Shown here piece by piece: positions 61,480-64,000 of a stretch of DNA of 64,000 bases. Both the position numbers and the translations under genes were made by a program. The stretch is from Nocardia amikacinitolerans NBRC 108937 (lineage in GTDB: Bacteria > Actinomycetota > Actinomycetes > Mycobacteriales > Mycobacteriaceae). The notes beneath the pieces were generated by a model, which worked only from the letters and a program-made list of their open reading frames with translations, had not been told where the DNA came from and did no database searches. Within the stretch, counting starts at the first letter, position 1. Every line of letters begins with the position of its first letter. The stretch is taken from NCBI RefSeq assembly GCF_001612615.1, contig NZ_BDAU01000083.1, forward strand, positions 1-64,000, in the 5' to 3' direction.

Positions 61480-64000
61480 GGGCTCCCCTTCAGGATCGTC
61501 GTTGCTACTGCGGTGGTCTCGGCCGGATCGGCGGTGCGCGTGCGTGTTTCGACGCGCGGAGCGGGATCGCTGCCGCGCTGGTGGCCGGTGCGGAAGGCCG
61601 CGAGCATGCCGCGCACCTCGTCCGGTGAACGTTCGACGGCGGGGGCGGCGGGTGGGCGCTGGACGGATCGGCGCTGAGCGGCGCTCTCCGCCGCGGGGCG
61701 AGTTCGCTTGGTGCGCTTGACCAGTCCGTTGCGCGTGCGTTGCACCGTTGGTTGCTCGTCGCCCGAAGGAGCGCGGAACCAAGGGGATTCGCCCTGGTCG
61801 GCAGGTAGTCGAGTGTCACTAACGCCCACGGCTCGGTGCCGGGGACCGATAGTGGCGGAAAGCGCGTGCGCAGAGGGAGATTCGCGCCGAACCACTCCGG
61901 TACCGACGCCGGGCCGTCCCTCGGCCATCGAGGAGCCGACGGCCCGCGTCGACCGCTCGGCCATACCATGTCGGGCGCCGTTCACCTCGGAGGAATCCGG
62001 TGTCGCGCGACCGTCTCCGACGCCGTTTGCCTCGATGGACGCCGGGTGCGGCGCTGGCGCCAGCGGACCGGTGCGTTCTCCTGCCGCGCCGACCCGTGAC
62101 AGCGGTTCTCCAGCCGCTTTCCCGCCGCCGCCCGAACCGGCCGGCCCGGACGACGAATTGTCTTGTCCCCCGAGAAGTTCCGTCGGCAGCAACAGCCGCG
62201 CCACGATGCCGCACACGGGCGCGACCGTCAGTTCGACGTCGATGCCCAGCCGCTTGGCGAGCCTGCCCACCACGTAGTGACCGAGGTAGCGGGTCGGGGC
62301 GACCATGAAATCGCGATCGCCGCGCAGACGAGCGTTGGCCTCGGCCAGCTGGTCCGGTGGCAGGCCGACGCCGTGGTCGACCACCGCGAGCAGGTACCCG
62401 CCGGGCAGCTTCCTGCCGTGGATCTCGACTTCCAGATCCGGTGGGGAGAAGGCGAGTCCGTTCTCGATCAATTCGGCGAGCATGTGCGCGAGCTCGCTGA
62501 CCACCGCGCCCGCGACGGTCACCTCATCGATGCGGCGCAGCACGACCCTGCGGTAGTCGTCGACTTCGGACAGGCCAGCGCGTATCACGTCGGTGAGCGC
62601 GATCGGTTCGGCCCAGCGCCGCGGACTGCCCTCGCCGACCAGCACCAGCAGGCTCTCGGCGTTGCGGCGCATGCGGGTGGCGAGATGGTCCAGTTCGAAC
62701 AGATTCGACAGCGCCTTCGGATCGAGTTCCTCGCGTTCGAACTCGCTGATCAGACCGAGCTGGCGCCGGACGAGATTCTGATTGCGGCGGGCCAGATTCG
62801 CCATGGACTCGGTGCTGTTGCGGCGCAGCAGCGCCTGTTCCGAGGACAGGTCGTAGGCGGTGGCCTGCACGCGATCCAAAGCGGTTGCGACAGCCGCGAT
62901 CTCGACCGCGGCGCCGGGCGGCGTCCGCACCGGCCGCGGTCGATCCGGCTGCGTGTCGCCACCGGCGTGCCACGCGGCGATCACCTCGGGCAGCCGCCGC
63001 CCCGCGACGTCGTCGGCCTCGGCGGCCAGCACGGCGAGCGGCCGCACGATGGCGCGCACGCCTGCCACCACCAAGGCGATCTCGACCGCGATCGCGAGCA
63101 GCGCGGCGATCAGGAACCCCGCGAGGGTCAGCGCCGCGGTCCGGCGCAGCTCGGCCGCGCGCTGTCGCACCGCGTCGCCGACGGCCTGCTGCACGGCGCG
63201 CTGGTCATCGATGACGGCCGTCATCTGCGTCCACCACATGCTCGGATCCACCCGGCGCGGCAGCGGCCCGCCGCTGGAATCGATGGCCACGCGCTCGGAT
63301 TCGGCCGCGTTGGTCGCGTCGGCTCCGCGCAGTACGGTGTCGAGCAGCTCCCGCTGCGCGGCGGTGGCGTCGCGCGCGAACGCGGCGAGCGCAGCCGTCT
63401 TGGCGGCCCGGATGTCGAGGAAGTGCACGTACTCGCCGGGCTCGAAGCCGTCGGCGGCGAACACCCCGTTGAGGAAGCCGCGCTCGCGCGCCGTCTGCTC
63501 CTTCGCCTCGCCGAGCGCGTACAGCGCGAGCAGACCGTGCCGCACCTCGGCGTCGCGAGCCTGGTCCAGACCAAGCCGAGGACGGTTCAGCGCGTCGATG
63601 GAATCGGTGTAGAACTGGAACGCGGCCGCCCGGCCGATCCGGCCCGCGTCGACTTGGGCGCGGACCGCGGGCAATCCGGCGAGCTGACCGACCGCGACCC
63701 GGATCTCATCGGAACCCGATGCGCCACGGGACAATTCGGCGTCGAGCGCGCGTAGCGCCCGGTCGGTCGCCGCGCGCTGGTCGGCGACGGCCTGGTGCAG
63801 CCGGATGTCGCCGCCGAGCAGTCCGTTGCTCAGACCGCGCTCCCGCTGCGCCTCGTGCAACAGGTCCTGGACGACCAGCGCCAGCGAGACCGCGTCCACG
63901 GTGTTCCCGCTGCGCTGGAACGCCTGAACCTCCCTGGCGAGGGTGATGCCGAGCAGCGTGAGCACCAAAGTCAGCGAGACGAACAGGATTCTGGCCAATC
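61476..64000 (-). CDS. cvnA: Conservon sensor histidine kinase-like protein (CvnA), 5' end beyond the window
   Basis: At least 841 residues; the N-terminus is cut by the window edge. Next to the edge is a first membrane helix (ILFVSLTLVLTLLGITLA), then a nitrate/nitrite-sensing (NIT) type helical domain, as suggested by LLHEAQRERGLSNGLLGG and KEQTARERGFLNGVF. A second helix (LAGFLIAALLAIAVEIALVVAG) and HAMP-like linker follow. The ATPase domain shows ELIENGLAFSPP (N-box) and VVDHGVGLPPDQLAEANARL. The dimerisation segment (ARRNQNLVRRQLGLISEFE) has no obvious phospho-His, as in other CvnA proteins. The last 230 residues are a disordered Pro/Ser/Gly-rich tail. Confidence 0.9.
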   Translation of the reverse strand, partial: LARILFVSLTLVLTLLGITLAREVQAFQRSGNTVDAVSLALVVQDLLHEAQRERGLSNGLLGGDIRLHQAVADQRAATDRALRALDAELSRGASGSDEIRVAVGQLAGLPAVRAQVDAGRIGRAAAFQFYTDSIDALNRPRLGLDQARDAEVRHGLLALYALGEAKEQTARERGFLNGVFAADGFEPGEYVHFLDIRAAKTAALAAFARDATAAQRELLDTVLRGADATNAAESERVAIDSSGGPLPRRVDPSMWWTQMTAVIDDQRAVQQAVGDAVRQRAAELRRTAALTLAGFLIAALLAIAVEIALVVAGVRAIVRPLAVLAAEADDVAGRRLPEVIAAWHAGGDTQPDRPRPVRTPPGAAVEIAAVATALDRVQATAYDLSSEQALLRRNSTESMANLARRNQNLVRRQLGLISEFEREELDPKALSNLFELDHLATRMRRNAESLLVLVGEGSPRRWAEPIALTDVIRAGLSEVDDYRRVVLRRIDEVTVAGAVVSELAHMLAELIENGLAFSPPDLEVEIHGRKLPGGYLLAVVDHGVGLPPDQLAEANARLRGDRDFMVAPTRYLGHYVVGRLAKRLGIDVELTVAPVCGIVARLLLPTELLGGQDNSSSGPAGSGGGGKAAGEPLSRVGAAGERTGPLAPAPHPASIEANGVGDGRATPDSSEVNGARHGMAERSTRAVGSSMAEGRPGVGTGVVRRESPSAHALSATIGPRHRAVGVSDTRLPADQGESPWFRAPSGDEQPTVQRTRNGLVKRTKRTRPAAESAAQRRSVQRPPAAPAVERSPDEVRGMLAAFRTGHQRGSDPAPRVETRTRTADPAETTAVATTILKGSP

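Overview
The window is high-GC, gene-dense actinobacterial DNA. Its gene content points to Nocardia or a close relative in the Mycobacteriales: a two-domain lipase/acyl-CoA synthetase of the Rv1683 type near mpg and tyrS, an argCJBDFR + argGH arginine locus, a short secreted Rpf, an AtsD-like sulfatase, deazaflavin-type oxidoreductases and a Cvn-type conservon. No species can be assigned without a database search.

Layout. 1-182: leader and promoter of a minus-strand rRNA operon whose 16S gene lies off the left edge. 0.4-2.5 kb: tyrS and mpg. 2.8-3.9 kb: a decayed ECF sigma factor fused to a decayed flavoprotein oxidoreductase. 4.1-8.2 kb: a multicopper oxidase, then an ABC exporter operon that ends with its own TetR regulator. 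8.3-14.4 kb: a Gtr-like glycan-modification cluster (GtrA, large membrane protein, polyprenyl-phosphate glycosyltransferase, sugar aminotransferase) with a small methyltransferase. 14.6-18.5 kb: lipase/acyl-CoA synthetase and a DUF4239 membrane protein.

18.8-23.4 kb is the most striking part: a four-gene operon for a Family 2B encapsulin shell with a cyclic-nucleotide-binding-like insert, a 2-methylisoborneol synthase with a 230-residue disordered front carrying three LGPxGLG tags, geranyl diphosphate C-methyltransferase, and isopentenyl diphosphate isomerase. Together these would make DMAPP, methylate GPP and cyclise 2-methyl-GPP to 2-methylisoborneol, with the cyclase packed inside a protein nanocompartment.

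23.9-29.9 kb: housekeeping and small hypothetical genes (PH-like protein, serine hydrolase, threonine deaminase, SMR exporter, a frameshifted ComB-like gene, an Rpn-like nuclease). 30.1-44.9 kb: the arginine pathway on the minus strand. It is split by about 6 kb between argR and argG that holds two tiny paralogous ORFs ending in YPFA, an arylsulfatase, a DUF2254 membrane protein, a Uma2 nuclease and a Phd/VapC-type toxin-antitoxin pair under a 40-bp palindrome. ARG-box-like sites lie before argG and argC.

45-53 kb: a PEP-mutase-family enzyme, an Rpf with a long structured leader, two WYL regulators each divergent from an enzyme gene (PPOX protein; epoxide hydrolase with an odd Trp-rich insert), and a D-threonine-aldolase-like enzyme. 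53-56 kb: a degraded patch with direct repeats, a small secreted protein, a methyltransferase and a transposase remnant. 56-64 kb: ppc, a deazaflavin-type protein, a sugar acetyltransferase and a cvnABCD conservon whose kinase runs off the right edge.
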